A stretch of 64,000 nucleotides of DNA from CAZGDV01 sp964524995 (GCA_964524995.1 CAZGDV010000002.1:10009-74008), one strand, 5' to 3'; counted from the first letter of the stretch, positions 1 to 9,818 are shown. The notes: generated from the letters alone by a model not told the origin. Made by a program: numbers and translations.

Positions 1-1
1 G

Positions 2-400
2 TCGCGGGAGATATACGAGGCCCCGGCGGCGACAACGCTGCTGGCGGCCCACCTGGCGCTGGAGCAGCTGACGCTATCACGGGACCAGTTCCGCTTCAAG
101 CAGAGTGTGGCCCAGAAGTACGCCGAGCTGATCTACGACGGCCTCTGGTTCTCGGGGCTGCATCAGGACCTTCGAGCTTATGTCAAGAGCACGCAGCGCA
201 ACGTGACGGGCACGGTCAGGATGAAGCTGTTCAAGGGCAAGGCGACGCTGGTCGGGCGCAAGTCGCCCAAGTCGCTGTACAGCTACGGGCTGGCCACCTA
301 CGATGAGGCTGACCAGTTCGACCACTCCGCCGCCGAGGGTTTCATCAAGGTCTACGGCCTGCCGGTGAAGACGCAGGCGGAGATGCAAGGGCTGGAATAG
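2..400 (+). CDS. argG: Argininosuccinate synthase, C-terminal part (cut by window edge)
   Basis: The last 132 residues of argininosuccinate synthase, which condenses citrulline and aspartate with ATP in arginine synthesis. The frame is open to the left edge, so the start lies outside the window. Visible family features are the C-terminal segment with TGTVRMKLFKGKATLVGRKS followed by SLYSYGLATYDEADQFDH and the end AAEGFIKVYGLP, which match the C-terminal tetramerisation region of ArgG. The stop is 4 bp before argH, so the two form one arginine operon. The identification is from remembered family sequence. Confidence 0.93.
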   Translation, partial: SREIYEAPAATTLLAAHLALEQLTLSRDQFRFKQSVAQKYAELIYDGLWFSGLHQDLRAYVKSTQRNVTGTVRMKLFKGKATLVGRKSPKSLYSYGLATYDEADQFDHSAAEGFIKVYGLPVKTQAEMQGLE

Positions 401-404
401 GCAG

Positions 405-1775
405 ATGACGACGCGGGGCCGTTTCGAGAAGGGCATGGACGAGAAGGCAAAGAAGTATACTCTGTCTGTGCCGTTCGACAAGCGCCTGTACAAGCATGAC
501 ATCGCCGGCTCCATCGCCCATGCCCGGATGCTGGCCAAACAGGGCGTCATCTCGGACAAGGATGCCGAGCTGATCATCATGGGCCTCACCTCGATCAGGG
601 ACGAGATCGAGCGCGGCGACTTCGAGTTCAAGGACGAACTGGAAGACATCCACATGAACGTCGAGGCCCGCCTCATCGAGAAGACAGGCGACGTCGGGGC
701 GAAGCTGCATACAGCGCGATCGAGAAACGACCAGGTCGCCGTCGACATGAGGATGTTCGTCAAGGACGCGGCCTCCGAGACCATCGCGGGCATCAAGGCT
801 TTGCAGAAGGCCCTTCTGGACCTGGCGGAGGGTAACCTCGATGTCGTGATGCCCGGCTACACGCACCTTCAGAGGGCGCAGCCGGTCCTGTTCGCACACC
901 ACATGCTGGCCTATTTCGAGATGATGCAGCGAGACATCGAGCGCCTCAAGCTGGGCCGTGAGCGGGCTGATGTGATGCCGCTGGGGAGCGGGGCGCTCGC
1001 CGGTGTGCCCTATCCAATCGATCGCGAGTTCCTGGCCAAGGAGCTGGGCTTCAGCCGGATCAGCGCCAACAGCATCGACGCCGTCTCCGACCGCGATTTC
1101 GTGGTCGACTACCACGCGGCAGCAAGCGTGACCATGATGCACATCTCGCGTCTCGCCGAGGAGATTGTCCTCTGGGCCTCGGCCGAGTTCAGCTTCGTCG
1201 AGATCGACGAAGGGTTCGCCACAGGATCGAGCATCATGCCACAGAAGAGGAACCCGGACGTCGCGGAGCTGGCACGGGGCAAGACGGGACGGGTCTACGG
1301 CAACCTGATGGCCGCCCTCACGATGATGAAGGGGCTGCCGCTTGCCTACAACCGGGACCTCCAGGAGGACAAGGAAGGCCTGTTCGATACGGTTGACACG
1401 CTCCAATCGACGCTGGATGTACTCGCAGGCATGATGGCCACATTGCGCGTAAACGGCGAAAGAATGTGGCAGGTAGCCACGGAGAACTACACATTGGCCA
1501 CGGACGTCGCCGACTACCTCGTCAAGAAGGGCGTGCCCTTCCGCCGGGCCCACGGGATCGTGGGCAGCCTCATCCGCTACGCCGCCGACAATGGCAAGAC
1601 CCTCCCGGAGTTGAACTCAGCCGAGTACAAGAAGTTCAGCGACCGCTTCGAGGAGGACATCGAGACGCTGACGGTTGAATCATCCATAGCGGCGCGGGAC
1701 GTACCGGGCGGCACCGCGCCGGGCAGGGTGAAAAGCGCGCTGAAGAGGGCCAGGGAGATGCTCGATGGCTCATAA
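405..1775 (+). CDS. argH: Argininosuccinate lyase
   Basis: 456 aa cytosolic enzyme that splits argininosuccinate into arginine and fumarate, the last step of arginine synthesis. It carries the fumarase/aspartase signature GSSIMPQKRNP (around residues 275-285) and the N-terminal DKRLYKHDIAGSIAHARML typical of ArgH. The start at 405 is preferred over the ATG at 435 because RGRFEKG before that ATG matches the conserved N-terminal GGRF stretch. It lies 4 bp after argG and overlaps rpe by 11 bp, so translational coupling is likely. Length is normal for the family. Confidence 0.96.
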   Translation: MTTRGRFEKGMDEKAKKYTLSVPFDKRLYKHDIAGSIAHARMLAKQGVISDKDAELIIMGLTSIRDEIERGDFEFKDELEDIHMNVEARLIEKTGDVGAKLHTARSRNDQVAVDMRMFVKDAASETIAGIKALQKALLDLAEGNLDVVMPGYTHLQRAQPVLFAHHMLAYFEMMQRDIERLKLGRERADVMPLGSGALAGVPYPIDREFLAKELGFSRISANSIDAVSDRDFVVDYHAAASVTMMHISRLAEEIVLWASAEFSFVEIDEGFATGSSIMPQKRNPDVAELARGKTGRVYGNLMAALTMMKGLPLAYNRDLQEDKEGLFDTVDTLQSTLDVLAGMMATLRVNGERMWQVATENYTLATDVADYLVKKGVPFRRAHGIVGSLIRYAADNGKTLPELNSAEYKKFSDRFEEDIETLTVESSIAARDVPGGTAPGRVKSALKRAREMLDGS

Positions 1776-2448
1776 GATCAAGCTGGCGCCTTCGATACTG
1801 TCCGCCGACTTCGGTCGCCTGTCAGAGGAAGTAGCCAGGGCGACGGAGGCGGGAGCCGATTACATCCACGTCGACGTCATGGACGGGCACTTCGTGCCCA
1901 ACATCACAATCGGCCCTCCCATCGTCAAGGCGATACGCCCGTGCACGCACCTTCCCCTGGACGTCCACCTCATGATCTCGGCTCCAGAGATGTACGTCGA
2001 GAGATTCGCCGATGCGGGGGCTAACATCCTGACCGTGCACGCGGAGGCGTGCATACATCTCCACAGGGTCGTGGAGTCGATCAAAGAGCTGGGCATCAAG
2101 GCAGGAGTGTCGATCAACCCCGCGACTCCGACCGATGCCATCGAGGAGGTCCTGCCCTTCGTAGACCTCGTGCTAGTCATGTCGGTGAACCCCGGCTTCG
2201 GCGGCCAGCGTTTCATCGAGACCAGCGTGGACAAGATCGCCAGGCTCAGGAGGCAACTCGACGAGCGTGGTCTGGATGCCGAACTGGAGGTGGATGGTGG
2301 AATCAACGCGGAGATCGCCCCCAGGGTCGTTCAGGCCGGTGCGAGAGTCCTGGTAGCGGGGGCTGCAGTATTCAATGACAGAGAGACAGTGGCACAGGCG
2401 ATCTCAAGGATCAGGAAATCGGTCAAGCCGTTCGAGGAACCAAGCTAG
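1765..2448 (+). CDS. rpe: Ribulose-phosphate 3-epimerase
   Basis: 227 aa TIM-barrel enzyme interconverting ribulose-5-phosphate and xylulose-5-phosphate in the pentose phosphate pathway. Diagnostic stretches are APSILSADFGRL, HVDVMDGHFVPNITIGP (metal-binding His and Asp), DVHLMI, VMSVNPGFGGQ and EVDGGIN. The start codon lies inside the end of argH (11 bp overlap), which places it in the arg operon although it is not an arginine gene. It converges with rpmB, with 4 bp between the stops. A short inverted repeat GCTAG-TGCG-CTAGC at 2443-2456 spans the junction and is a weak terminator candidate. Confidence 0.95.
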   Translation: MAHKIKLAPSILSADFGRLSEEVARATEAGADYIHVDVMDGHFVPNITIGPPIVKAIRPCTHLPLDVHLMISAPEMYVERFADAGANILTVHAEACIHLHRVVESIKELGIKAGVSINPATPTDAIEEVLPFVDLVLVMSVNPGFGGQRFIETSVDKIARLRRQLDERGLDAELEVDGGINAEIAPRVVQAGARVLVAGAAVFNDRETVAQAISRIRKSVKPFEEPS

Positions 2449-2452
2449 TGCG

Positions 2453-2635
2453 CTAGCCAGCGACCTTGTGCTGAGTGCGAAGGCACCTGGTGCAGATGTG
2501 GACGCGCTCTCTCTTGCCGTTCTTCACAATCGTGGCGGTGGTTATGTTGGGAAGCCAGAGCCGCTTGGTGTGGCGCTTGGAGTGTGAAACATTGTTTCCG
2601 AATTGCGGCCCCTTGCCGCACAAGTCGCACTTCAC
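2453..2635 (-). CDS. rpmB: 50S ribosomal protein L28 (zinc-binding form)
   Basis: 60 aa ribosomal large-subunit protein. I take the GTG at 2635 as start because AAAGGAG sits a few bases before it and the family begins with a KCDLCGKGP stretch. The upstream ATG at 2713 would add 26 residues with no family similarity. Two Cys pairs, CDLC near the N-terminus and CTRC near the C-terminus, mark the zinc-ribbon type of L28. Most of the rest is basic, as expected for rRNA binding (SKRHTKRLWLPN). It is transcribed away from fakA, as in the rpmB-yloV arrangement of many Gram-positive-type genomes. Confidence 0.95.
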   Translation of the reverse strand: MKCDLCGKGPQFGNNVSHSKRHTKRLWLPNITTATIVKNGKRERVHICTRCLRTQHKVAG

Positions 2636-2795
2636 TTCAGTCTCCTTTGACTGGGGCCGTTTTTTTGAGTAGAATTCGGCAGAAAGAATAACACATCGGG
2701 CTCGATCTGGCAAGGGCAGAGAGAGCTGCCGGAATGGGGGCGTCGTTCCCCCGCAATGTCTTGGCTATGCTGAACTCTACGGGTGAGGGCCGGCT

Positions 2796-4409
2796 GTGAA
2801 CAAAATCACTTCCTGCAACGGGCAGGACCTCAGCGGCATGTTTGGCGCGGCTACCCGTTGGCTGGAGCGCAGCGCCCAGGCGATCAACCTCCTGAACGTG
2901 TTCCCGGTACCCGACGGCGACACCGGAATCAACATGCTTCTCACGATGCGCGCTGCGATGGAGGAAGCCCGACGGGCCTCCGACGATAGTGCGTCCGCTA
3001 TCGCGCAGGCTATGGCCCGGGGGTCGCTGATGGGGGCCCGTGGCAACAGCGGCGTGATTCTGTCCCAGATACTCCGAGGGTTTGCACAGGGCCTCGAAGG
3101 GAAGTCATCCTTCACGGGCAAGGACCTGGCCGCAGCCCTAGAACAATCGTCGACCCTCGCCTACAAGGCGGTTACGAAGCCCGTGGAGGGAACCATTCTG
3201 ACAGTGGTACGCGAGGCCGCCGCAGCGGCCAGGAACAGGAGCAAGTCGAACAGCGCCGATCTGACGGCGATAATGGAAGCCACCGTCGAGGAAGCGCGCG
3301 ACGCCGTTGCGAGGACTCCATCCCTGTTACCGGTCTTGCGTCAGGCCGGGGTCGTCGACGCGGGGGGGCAGGGGCTCTATGTCGTTCTGGAGGGTGCTCT
3401 CCGCTATCTGAAGGGCGAATCCGAGGACATCGATCAGGACTTGGGCCCGGCCACCATTTCGCCGCAGGCGGTACTGGACCCAGCCGGCGAGACGCAATAC
3501 GGTTACTGTACGGAGTTCCTCCTGGAGGGCGAGAACCTGAATCAGGATGCGATAAGGGAGTGGCTGCTCGGCGTGGGCGACTCGGTCCTGGTGGTGGGGG
3601 ATGACGACGCCACCAGAGTCCATGTCCACACCCACGACCCCGGTGCGGTCCTCAGCTACGCCACCTCGTTGGGTACCCTGCGCAAGATCAAGATCGATAA
3701 CATGGAGGACCAGCACCAGGATTTCATCGCATCTCAGCCCCAGCTCCAGGTATCGCAGATATCGACTGTCGCCGTGGCCGCAGGCGACGGGCTGATCCAG
3801 GCGTTCTACAGTATCGGGGCCACCACAGTGGTCTCAGGCGGCGACACGATGAACCCGAGCGTACAGGAACTCCTCCAGGCCGTCGAATCCGCACCGTCCA
3901 ACCAGATCGCGATTCTGCCCAACAACTCCAATGTCATTCTGACAGCCAGCCGGGTGCAGGAACTCACCGAGAAACGCGTAGCAGTGGTGCCGTCGAAGAC
4001 CATACCGCAGGGCATCGCCGCCCTTCTCGCACTCAACTACGAGACCGATCTGGAGGCTAACTCCGAGGCTATGAAGAGGGCGCTGTCCACGGTGCTCAGC
4101 GGCGAGGTCACGAGGGCGGTCAGGGCTATGGAACTCGATGGGCTGAAGATCTCGCGGGGGCAGGCAATAGCCTTCCTGGATGGCAAGCTGGTGGCAAGTG
4201 CGGAAAGCATCTCTCAGGCCGTTGCCAATATGCTCAGCCATGTGGACTTCGAGCAGTACGGATTGCTTACGATTTACTACGGCGCGGACACAGAGACCGC
4301 AGAGGCACAAGAGCTGTCCGAATCGATCCAGGAGCAGTATCCGTCCCTGGAGATAGAGCTGGTTGCCGGCAGGCAGCCGCACTACAACTACATCATCTCA
4401 GCAGAGTAA
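2796..4409 (+). CDS. fakA: DAK2 domain fatty acid kinase, FakA/YloV family
   Basis: 537 aa protein of the YloV/FakA family. Family members phosphorylate fatty acids bound to FakB/DegV-type carriers. The N-terminal DAK2 nucleotide-binding domain carries NVFPVPDGDTGINM at residues 34-47 (Asp residues bind Mg-ATP) and a second loop MGARGNSGVILSQ near 87-99. A central domain and a DegV-like C-terminal part (ILPNNSN near 370, ending YNYIISAE) complete the usual architecture. Start is GTG at 2796 with only a weak ribosome site. The usual upstream partner yloU (Asp23 family) is absent. recG follows 57 bp later, a widely conserved adjacency. Confidence 0.9.
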   Translation: MNKITSCNGQDLSGMFGAATRWLERSAQAINLLNVFPVPDGDTGINMLLTMRAAMEEARRASDDSASAIAQAMARGSLMGARGNSGVILSQILRGFAQGLEGKSSFTGKDLAAALEQSSTLAYKAVTKPVEGTILTVVREAAAAARNRSKSNSADLTAIMEATVEEARDAVARTPSLLPVLRQAGVVDAGGQGLYVVLEGALRYLKGESEDIDQDLGPATISPQAVLDPAGETQYGYCTEFLLEGENLNQDAIREWLLGVGDSVLVVGDDDATRVHVHTHDPGAVLSYATSLGTLRKIKIDNMEDQHQDFIASQPQLQVSQISTVAVAAGDGLIQAFYSIGATTVVSGGDTMNPSVQELLQAVESAPSNQIAILPNNSNVILTASRVQELTEKRVAVVPSKTIPQGIAALLALNYETDLEANSEAMKRALSTVLSGEVTRAVRAMELDGLKISRGQAIAFLDGKLVASAESISQAVANMLSHVDFEQYGLLTIYYGADTETAEAQELSESIQEQYPSLEIELVAGRQPHYNYIISAE

Positions 4410-4466
4410 TCGCTCCACTTCAATTCGAAGTGAGAAGGCGAACCACGCCCGGTGTGATCCCGGGCT

Positions 4467-6899
4467 GTGTTTGTTTTGAGAAGTGGAAGCTTGAATCAGA
4501 CGCTGGAACGACTCCGCAAGATCCTCGAACTCGAACAGTCACGGGGGTACAGTAACCAGGCGGTGATTGGCGGCCTGGACCGGTTCCTGCAACGTATGCC
4601 CCCAAGCACCCCGATGCTCTCCGAGTTGCTCTCACGGAGCTACGCTACCCTGGATGCCGCCGAGCGACGGCAGTGGGTCCAGAGCATACTCAGGGAGATC
4701 GAGTCAGGGGCCGGGCCTGCGTCTGCAGCCCCTCCCCACCCCAAGGGCACAACGAGTCGCCCCCAGGTACGGAAGCGGGCCCCGATGGCCATCGCGGACC
4801 TCAATGCGCCGATAACCTCGCTACGGGGAGTGAATGCCAGCCTGGCATCCAAGTTCGCCAAGCTCGGTGTATCCACAGTGCTCGACCTGATCTACCTGTT
4901 CCCGAACCGGCACGCCGACTACAGCTGCACGAGACCTGTCGCCGAACTGGTGCCCGGCGTGGAACAGACCGCTATCGCCACCGTATGGGAGGCCGGCGAG
5001 AGGGTCATGCCGGGCCGCAAGCGAGCCGCAGAGGCCATTGTCGGCGACGAGTCAGGCAACGTACGGGTCATCTGGTTCAACCAACCGTACCTCGCGAAGA
5101 CACTCAAGCCCAACAGCCGCATCGTCATCAGCGGCAAGGTAGGCCTGTACCATGGAAGGAAGGTATTCGAGTCTCCCGAGTGGGAGTTTCTCGACTCCGA
5201 CGACCTGACGCACACGGGCAGGCTCGTTCCAGTCTACCCTCTGACGGCGGGCCTGTCCCCCAGGGTCGTCAGGCGGCTGATCAAGGGTGTGCTCGACTCT
5301 TGCCTGCCTGCGCTGGTCGATTTCCTGCCCGAGGAAGTGCGGGAGCGCGCCAGCCTGCTTTCGCTTCCCGAAGCCATCAGCCAGGCGCACTATCCCGATA
5401 CCGAGTCGAGCAAGGACCAGGCCAGGAAGCGACTGGCCTTCGACGAACTCTTCCTCATCCAGCTGGGCGTGTTATCGAAGAGACGAGACTGGCGTGAGGA
5501 GGAGAGCGGGTACGCGCTTCGCGCAGACGACGATGCGATCGAACCGTTTCTCAGGTCATTGCCATTCGCGCTGACGGATGCCCAGCGAAGGGCTCTGAGA
5601 GAGACTCAGAGCGACCTCGCGAGCAGCAGGCCGATGAGCCGCCTCCTGCAGGGCGACGTTGGCAGTGGCAAGACCGTGGTAGCGACCGCCGCGATGCTGC
5701 TCGCAGTGGCCGGCGGCTGTCAGGCCGCCTTGATGGCCCCCACCGAGATACTCGCGGAGCAGCACTTCGGAACGCTGTGCAGGCTGTTCCGAGGAGAGCA
5801 AGACACAGGCGATGGTGGTAGCGTCAGGACGTTTCGATTGGCGCCGTCGCGTCCCATCACCGTAGCCTTGCTTCACGGGGGTCTGAGGAACAGCGTCAAA
5901 CAGGATGCGCAGGAGAGGATATCGGCCGGCGAGGTCGACATCGTCATCGGCACCCACGCCCTGATCCAGAAGGGCGTGGAGTTCAGCCGACTCGGGCTCA
6001 GCATCGTCGACGAGCAGCACAGGTTCGGCGTGATGCAGCGGTTGGAGCTGCGCTCCAAGGGGTCGAGCCCGCACGTCCTGGTCATGAGTGCGACCCCCAT
6101 CCCCCGCACGCTCGCGCTCACGATGTACGGCGATCTCGACATCTCGGTGATAGACGAGATGCCCCCCGGCAGGACCGAGATCAAGACCAAGTGGCTCAGC
6201 CCCAACCAGCGGCAGAGCGCCTACGACTTCGTTGCCAAGCAGATCGGTGCCGGACGCCAAGCCTTCATCATATGCCCGCTGATAGAGGAGTCCGAGGCAA
6301 TCCAGGCCAAGGCAGCGGTCGCGGAATACGAACGCCTTTGCAGCAGCATCTTTCCGGGCCTCCGGCTCGGTCTTCTGCACGGACGCATGTCCAGCTCGGA
6401 CAAGGAAGGCGTGATGGAGCAGTTCCGGTGCGGCGGCCTCGATATACTGGTGTCGACCCCGGTTGTCGAGGTGGGGGTTGACGTGCCCAACGCAACGGTT
6501 ATGCTCATTGAGGGGGCTGATCGCTTCGGCCTGGCACAGTTGCACCAGTTCCGAGGGCGCGTGGGCAGGGGCGAGCACCAGAGCTTCTGCCTCCTGCTGG
6601 CCGATACGCCGTCGCCCGAGGCCAGGCAACGGCTATCGTTGCTGGAGCGCACCAGGGACGGGTTCGCGCTCGCGGAGGAGGACTTGAGGCTGAGAGGGCC
6701 GGGGGAGTTCTTTGGCACTCGACAAAGCGGCCTCCCAGAGCTTAGAATGGCGAGGTTGTCCGATGTCCAGCTGCTGGAGCTGGCTCGTAGAGAAGCAATA
6801 CGCCTGTTTGACGATGATCCCTATCTCGAGCGACCGGAACACCGGCTTCTGTCCGAAGAGGTCGGCAGACTGTGGCGAAGCGGAGGAGAACCTAGTTAG
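4467..6899 (+). CDS. recG: ATP-dependent DNA helicase RecG
   Basis: 810 aa superfamily 2 helicase that reverses stalled replication forks and branch-migrates Holliday junctions. An N-terminal helical extension of about 110 residues precedes the OB-fold wedge domain. The helicase core shows Walker A GDVGSGKT near residue 396, DEQHRFG (motif II) near 515, SATPIPRT, and the C-terminal motifs VSTPVVEVGVDVPNA and HQFRGRVGRG (motif VI). The start is uncertain: GTG at 4467 is used, and a TTG at 4491 is possible. argS begins 2 bp after the stop, so the genes are probably co-transcribed. Confidence 0.95.
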   Translation: MFVLRSGSLNQTLERLRKILELEQSRGYSNQAVIGGLDRFLQRMPPSTPMLSELLSRSYATLDAAERRQWVQSILREIESGAGPASAAPPHPKGTTSRPQVRKRAPMAIADLNAPITSLRGVNASLASKFAKLGVSTVLDLIYLFPNRHADYSCTRPVAELVPGVEQTAIATVWEAGERVMPGRKRAAEAIVGDESGNVRVIWFNQPYLAKTLKPNSRIVISGKVGLYHGRKVFESPEWEFLDSDDLTHTGRLVPVYPLTAGLSPRVVRRLIKGVLDSCLPALVDFLPEEVRERASLLSLPEAISQAHYPDTESSKDQARKRLAFDELFLIQLGVLSKRRDWREEESGYALRADDDAIEPFLRSLPFALTDAQRRALRETQSDLASSRPMSRLLQGDVGSGKTVVATAAMLLAVAGGCQAALMAPTEILAEQHFGTLCRLFRGEQDTGDGGSVRTFRLAPSRPITVALLHGGLRNSVKQDAQERISAGEVDIVIGTHALIQKGVEFSRLGLSIVDEQHRFGVMQRLELRSKGSSPHVLVMSATPIPRTLALTMYGDLDISVIDEMPPGRTEIKTKWLSPNQRQSAYDFVAKQIGAGRQAFIICPLIEESEAIQAKAAVAEYERLCSSIFPGLRLGLLHGRMSSSDKEGVMEQFRCGGLDILVSTPVVEVGVDVPNATVMLIEGADRFGLAQLHQFRGRVGRGEHQSFCLLLADTPSPEARQRLSLLERTRDGFALAEEDLRLRGPGEFFGTRQSGLPELRMARLSDVQLLELARREAIRLFDDDPYLERPEHRLLSEEVGRLWRSGGEPS

Positions 6900-6901
6900 C
6901 A

Positions 6902-8560
6902 ATGCTTAGGAACAAACTTGCAACCCTTCTGGAACAGGCAGCGAAGGAGGCGCAGGCGAAAGGCCTGCTCCCTCAGGTCGCCCTTCCGGAGACTATGCTG
7001 GAACACCCCCAGAACCCGGAGCACGGCGACTATGCCTGCAGCCTGCCGCTGAAGGTGGCGAGGGCGGCGCGGACCGACCCGCTGAGCATCGCGAAGAGCC
7101 TGGTAAAGCTGCTCCCGCAGATGGATGAAGTCGCCGAAGTGTCCGTGGCGGCTCCGGGCTTCATCAACTTCCGACTCAGCAACGACTGGCTGACGCGCCA
7201 GGTGGAAGACATACTGAGCGCCGGTACGGCCTACGGCGACCTCGAGATCGGCAAAGGCACCAAGGTCCAGGTGGAGTACGTGAGCGTGAACCCCACCGGC
7301 CCCATCCACGTAGGCCACGGCCGCGGTGCTGTACTTGGCAGCACTCTCGCCAGCATACTAAGCGCAGCCGGATATGAAGTCGAGCGCGAGTATTATGTCA
7401 ATGATGCCGGCAACCAGATGGACGCGTTCTATCGCTCTCTATACTGTCGCTACCTTCAGGCCATGGGCAAGGAAGCCGAGATGCCCACGGACGGATATCA
7501 GGGGTGGTACCCCGCAGAGCTGGCCAAGGAGATATCGTCCGAGCGGGGCAACGCATTCCTGCAACTCGCGGAGGAGGAGGCCGTCCGCGAGCTGGGGCGA
7601 ATCGGCCTGGAGAAGGTCCTGGCCTCCATCAGGTCTGACCTCGAGAGACTGGGGGTCTTCTTCGATTCGTGGTTCAGCGAACGCACGTTGTTCGAGAAGG
7701 GACAATACGAACGTGCGATGGCTATGCTGCGGGACGGCGGCCACATAGAGGAGCGAGAAGGAGCCCAGTGGTTCGTGTCCACAGCCCTCGGGGAGGACAA
7801 GGACAACGTCCTTGTTCGAAGTAATGGCGTGCCCACCTACTTCGCGTCAGACGTTGCCTACCACTACAACAAGTTCCTCGAGCGTAGCTTCGACCGCGTA
7901 ATCAACGTATGGGGCGCCGACCACCAGGGCCACGTGTCCAGGATGAAGGCGATGCTCAGCGCACTGAACATCAACCCCGACAGGCTGGACATCATCATAG
8001 CGCAAATGGTGAGCCTCAGGCGAGGAGACACGGCGATCAAGGTCTCGAAGCGCACCGGTGAGCTAGTCACTATAAGCGAGCTTCTGGACGAGGTGGGGGC
8101 GGATGCCTGTCGCTTCTTCTTCCTCTCGCGATCGGCAGACAGCCAGATGGACTTCGACCTGGAGCTGGCGAAGCGGGAGTCAGCGGACAATCCCGTGTAC
8201 TACGTTCAGTATGCGCATGCCCGGATCGCCAGCATTCTCCGCCTGGCCGAAGAAAGGAACATAGACAGCGCCGACGGCGATGTCTCCCTACTCACAATAG
8301 ACGCGGAGCTGAGCCTCATCCGCAGGATGATCCAGTTCCCCGAGGCTATCGACCTCGCTGCCAGGAATCTGGAGCCTCACCACCTACCCTACTTCGCCCA
8401 GGAACTGGCGACAGCCTTCCACAGTTTCTACAAGCAGTGCAGGGTTGTCTCCGATGACCCCGTCATGTCGAAGGCACGTTTGAAGATCGTGAAGGCAGCA
8501 CAGATCGTGCTGGCGAAGGCTCTCACACTGATGGGGATGACAGCGCCGGAGACGATGTAG
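6902..8560 (+). CDS. argS: Arginyl-tRNA synthetase
   Basis: 552 aa class I aminoacyl-tRNA synthetase charging tRNA-Arg. It shows the N-terminal Add-1 domain for the tRNA D-loop (first ~100 residues), the HIGH-type motif HVGHGRG at about residue 136, GADHQGHVSRM, a degenerate KMSKS loop (KVSKRTGE) near 378, and the C-terminal helical anticodon-binding DALR domain. The ATG at 6902 follows recG by 2 bp. It converges with the carbonic-anhydrase-like gene at 8566, and the 5-bp gap has no room for a separate terminator. Confidence 0.96.
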   Translation: MLRNKLATLLEQAAKEAQAKGLLPQVALPETMLEHPQNPEHGDYACSLPLKVARAARTDPLSIAKSLVKLLPQMDEVAEVSVAAPGFINFRLSNDWLTRQVEDILSAGTAYGDLEIGKGTKVQVEYVSVNPTGPIHVGHGRGAVLGSTLASILSAAGYEVEREYYVNDAGNQMDAFYRSLYCRYLQAMGKEAEMPTDGYQGWYPAELAKEISSERGNAFLQLAEEEAVRELGRIGLEKVLASIRSDLERLGVFFDSWFSERTLFEKGQYERAMAMLRDGGHIEEREGAQWFVSTALGEDKDNVLVRSNGVPTYFASDVAYHYNKFLERSFDRVINVWGADHQGHVSRMKAMLSALNINPDRLDIIIAQMVSLRRGDTAIKVSKRTGELVTISELLDEVGADACRFFFLSRSADSQMDFDLELAKRESADNPVYYVQYAHARIASILRLAEERNIDSADGDVSLLTIDAELSLIRRMIQFPEAIDLAARNLEPHHLPYFAQELATAFHSFYKQCRVVSDDPVMSKARLKIVKAAQIVLAKALTLMGMTAPETM

Positions 8561-8565
8561 CAGCC

Positions 8566-9069
8566 CTACAGTCCCTGCTCCTTGTACCGCTTGGCCAGGT
8601 CAGGATAAGCGTGCTCGTGACCATCCAGCCACGCCATCTGCTGCTTCACCTCGCCCTTCACCTTGGCTGGAATCCCGACAACGAAGCTGTTGGGGGGTAT
8701 CTTCTGGCCTTCGGTAACGACAGCGCCAGCCGCGATTATCGAGCCATCCCCAATCTCAGAGTTATGTAGAGTTGTAGCGTTCATGCCTATCAGGACTCTG
8801 CTCCCTACCCTGGCGCTGTGCACCGCGGCACCATGCCCGACTATGACATTGTCGCCGATCTCCATGTCCGTTCCTGCGTGGAGTGCACAGTTGTCCTCGA
8901 TGTCCACGCAGCTCCCGATCTTGATCTTTGCGAAATCGGCGCGGATCACGGCCCCCGGCCACACGTTCGAATGCTCGCCGATCTCCACATCCCCCACTAC
9001 GTACGCGGCCTCACTGATGAAGCATGAATCCGCTATCCGGGGTGTCTTGCCATCGAAGCTTCTTATCAC
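8566..9069 (-). CDS. Gamma-class carbonic anhydrase family protein
   Basis: 167 aa left-handed beta-helix protein of the gamma carbonic anhydrase/YrdA family. Hexapeptide repeats run through most of the length, for example VEIGEH, IRADFAKIKIGS, MEIGDNVIVGHGAAVH and SEIGDGSIIAAGAVV. The candidate metal ligands are His in CALHAG and the two His of VGHGAAVH. The GTG start at 9069 is supported by GGGAGG a few bases upstream. Family members are trimers with a zinc or iron site between subunits. Many lack measurable anhydrase activity, so the substrate is not certain. Confidence 0.85.
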   Translation of the reverse strand: MIRSFDGKTPRIADSCFISEAAYVVGDVEIGEHSNVWPGAVIRADFAKIKIGSCVDIEDNCALHAGTDMEIGDNVIVGHGAAVHSARVGSRVLIGMNATTLHNSEIGDGSIIAAGAVVTEGQKIPPNSFVVGIPAKVKGEVKQQMAWLDGHEHAYPDLAKRYKEQGL

Positions 9070-9168
9070 GCGCGCCTCCCGCGCCCAGGCAACTCATCGA
9101 CAACGTTGCGCTGCGACCGGCAAAAAATTCGGTATCTGAGAACCCCGAGGAATCATACGCATTTCGGG

Positions 9169-9600
9169 CTAGGCGTGCTTGTCAGCCCAGTCACCTGCAA
9201 CAGGGAGCTTGTACCTTTCTCCCTGGTATGCCTTGTACATGAGGAAGACCCAGAGGACCAGGCCCACAAACAGGGCGAAAGTACCCACTATGCCGAACAC
9301 GGCACCAACATATGGGACATTGGTCAACACGATCAGAAGGCCTATGGCAATAGTCAACCCCCCGAAAGCGGCTATCGACTGCAGAGCGTGGAATCGGACG
9401 AAACCGTCCTGCCTCTCGACTGCCACAAACAGCAGCCCCGTTACCCACCCGAACAGGTAGCTAAGTACCCCTCCCATGTTCCTCACCCCAGCCGACCTGC
9501 CCGGCCGAATCTCACCACTCCCACCCTCCAGCGGAGCGCCACTTACTTCGCAGGTTCCAGGGTCGCCTGAGTTCGTGGTGCCGCGGTCGGGAGAGTCCAT
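9169..9600 (-). CDS. DUF4870-type small membrane protein
   Basis: 143 aa. The first ~40 residues are polar and low-complexity (Gly, Ser, Pro, Asp). The rest resembles the DUF4870 family: GGVLSYLFGWVTGLLFVAVE, then FVRFHALQSIA and two hydrophobic segments ending in YKAYQGERYKLPVAGDWADKH. I count three to four membrane segments. I chose ATG 9600 because GGAGG stands 4-5 bases upstream; an ATG further out (frame open to 9687) lacks a ribosome site. Function of the family is unknown. It stands alone, divergent from trpS. Confidence 0.75.
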   Translation of the reverse strand: MDSPDRGTTNSGDPGTCEVSGAPLEGGSGEIRPGRSAGVRNMGGVLSYLFGWVTGLLFVAVERQDGFVRFHALQSIAAFGGLTIAIGLLIVLTNVPYVGAVFGIVGTFALFVGLVLWVFLMYKAYQGERYKLPVAGDWADKHA

Positions 9601-9671
9601 GGGGCCTCCTTCCATCGATCCTGGCACATTGTAGACCACGGCGCACATTGTGTAAAGCAGGCCAAGCCCCG

Positions 9672-9759
9672 ACCATCCTGCCGTCAAGACGTTTGAACAT
9701 CTGGCTGTCTGCGCGTGCAGACATCTGGCCCTTCAGACGTTCAGCTGCGCCGCTGTCCC
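9672..9759 (+). repeat. Degenerate octamer array A (about 11 units)
   Basis: Eleven consecutive 8-nt units in fixed register, close to GMYRTYYR, for example GACGTTTG, AACATCTG, GCTGTCTG, GACATCTG, GACGTTCA and GCTGTCCC. It lies in the non-coding gap between the DUF4870 gene and trpS. It is the first of eleven such arrays in the window. Confidence 0.7.
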
Positions 9760-9818
9760 GTGTTGTGTGCACTCTGCGTTTTATGTTACACTCCGCTCGT
9801 GATCCCAGGAGGCACGAA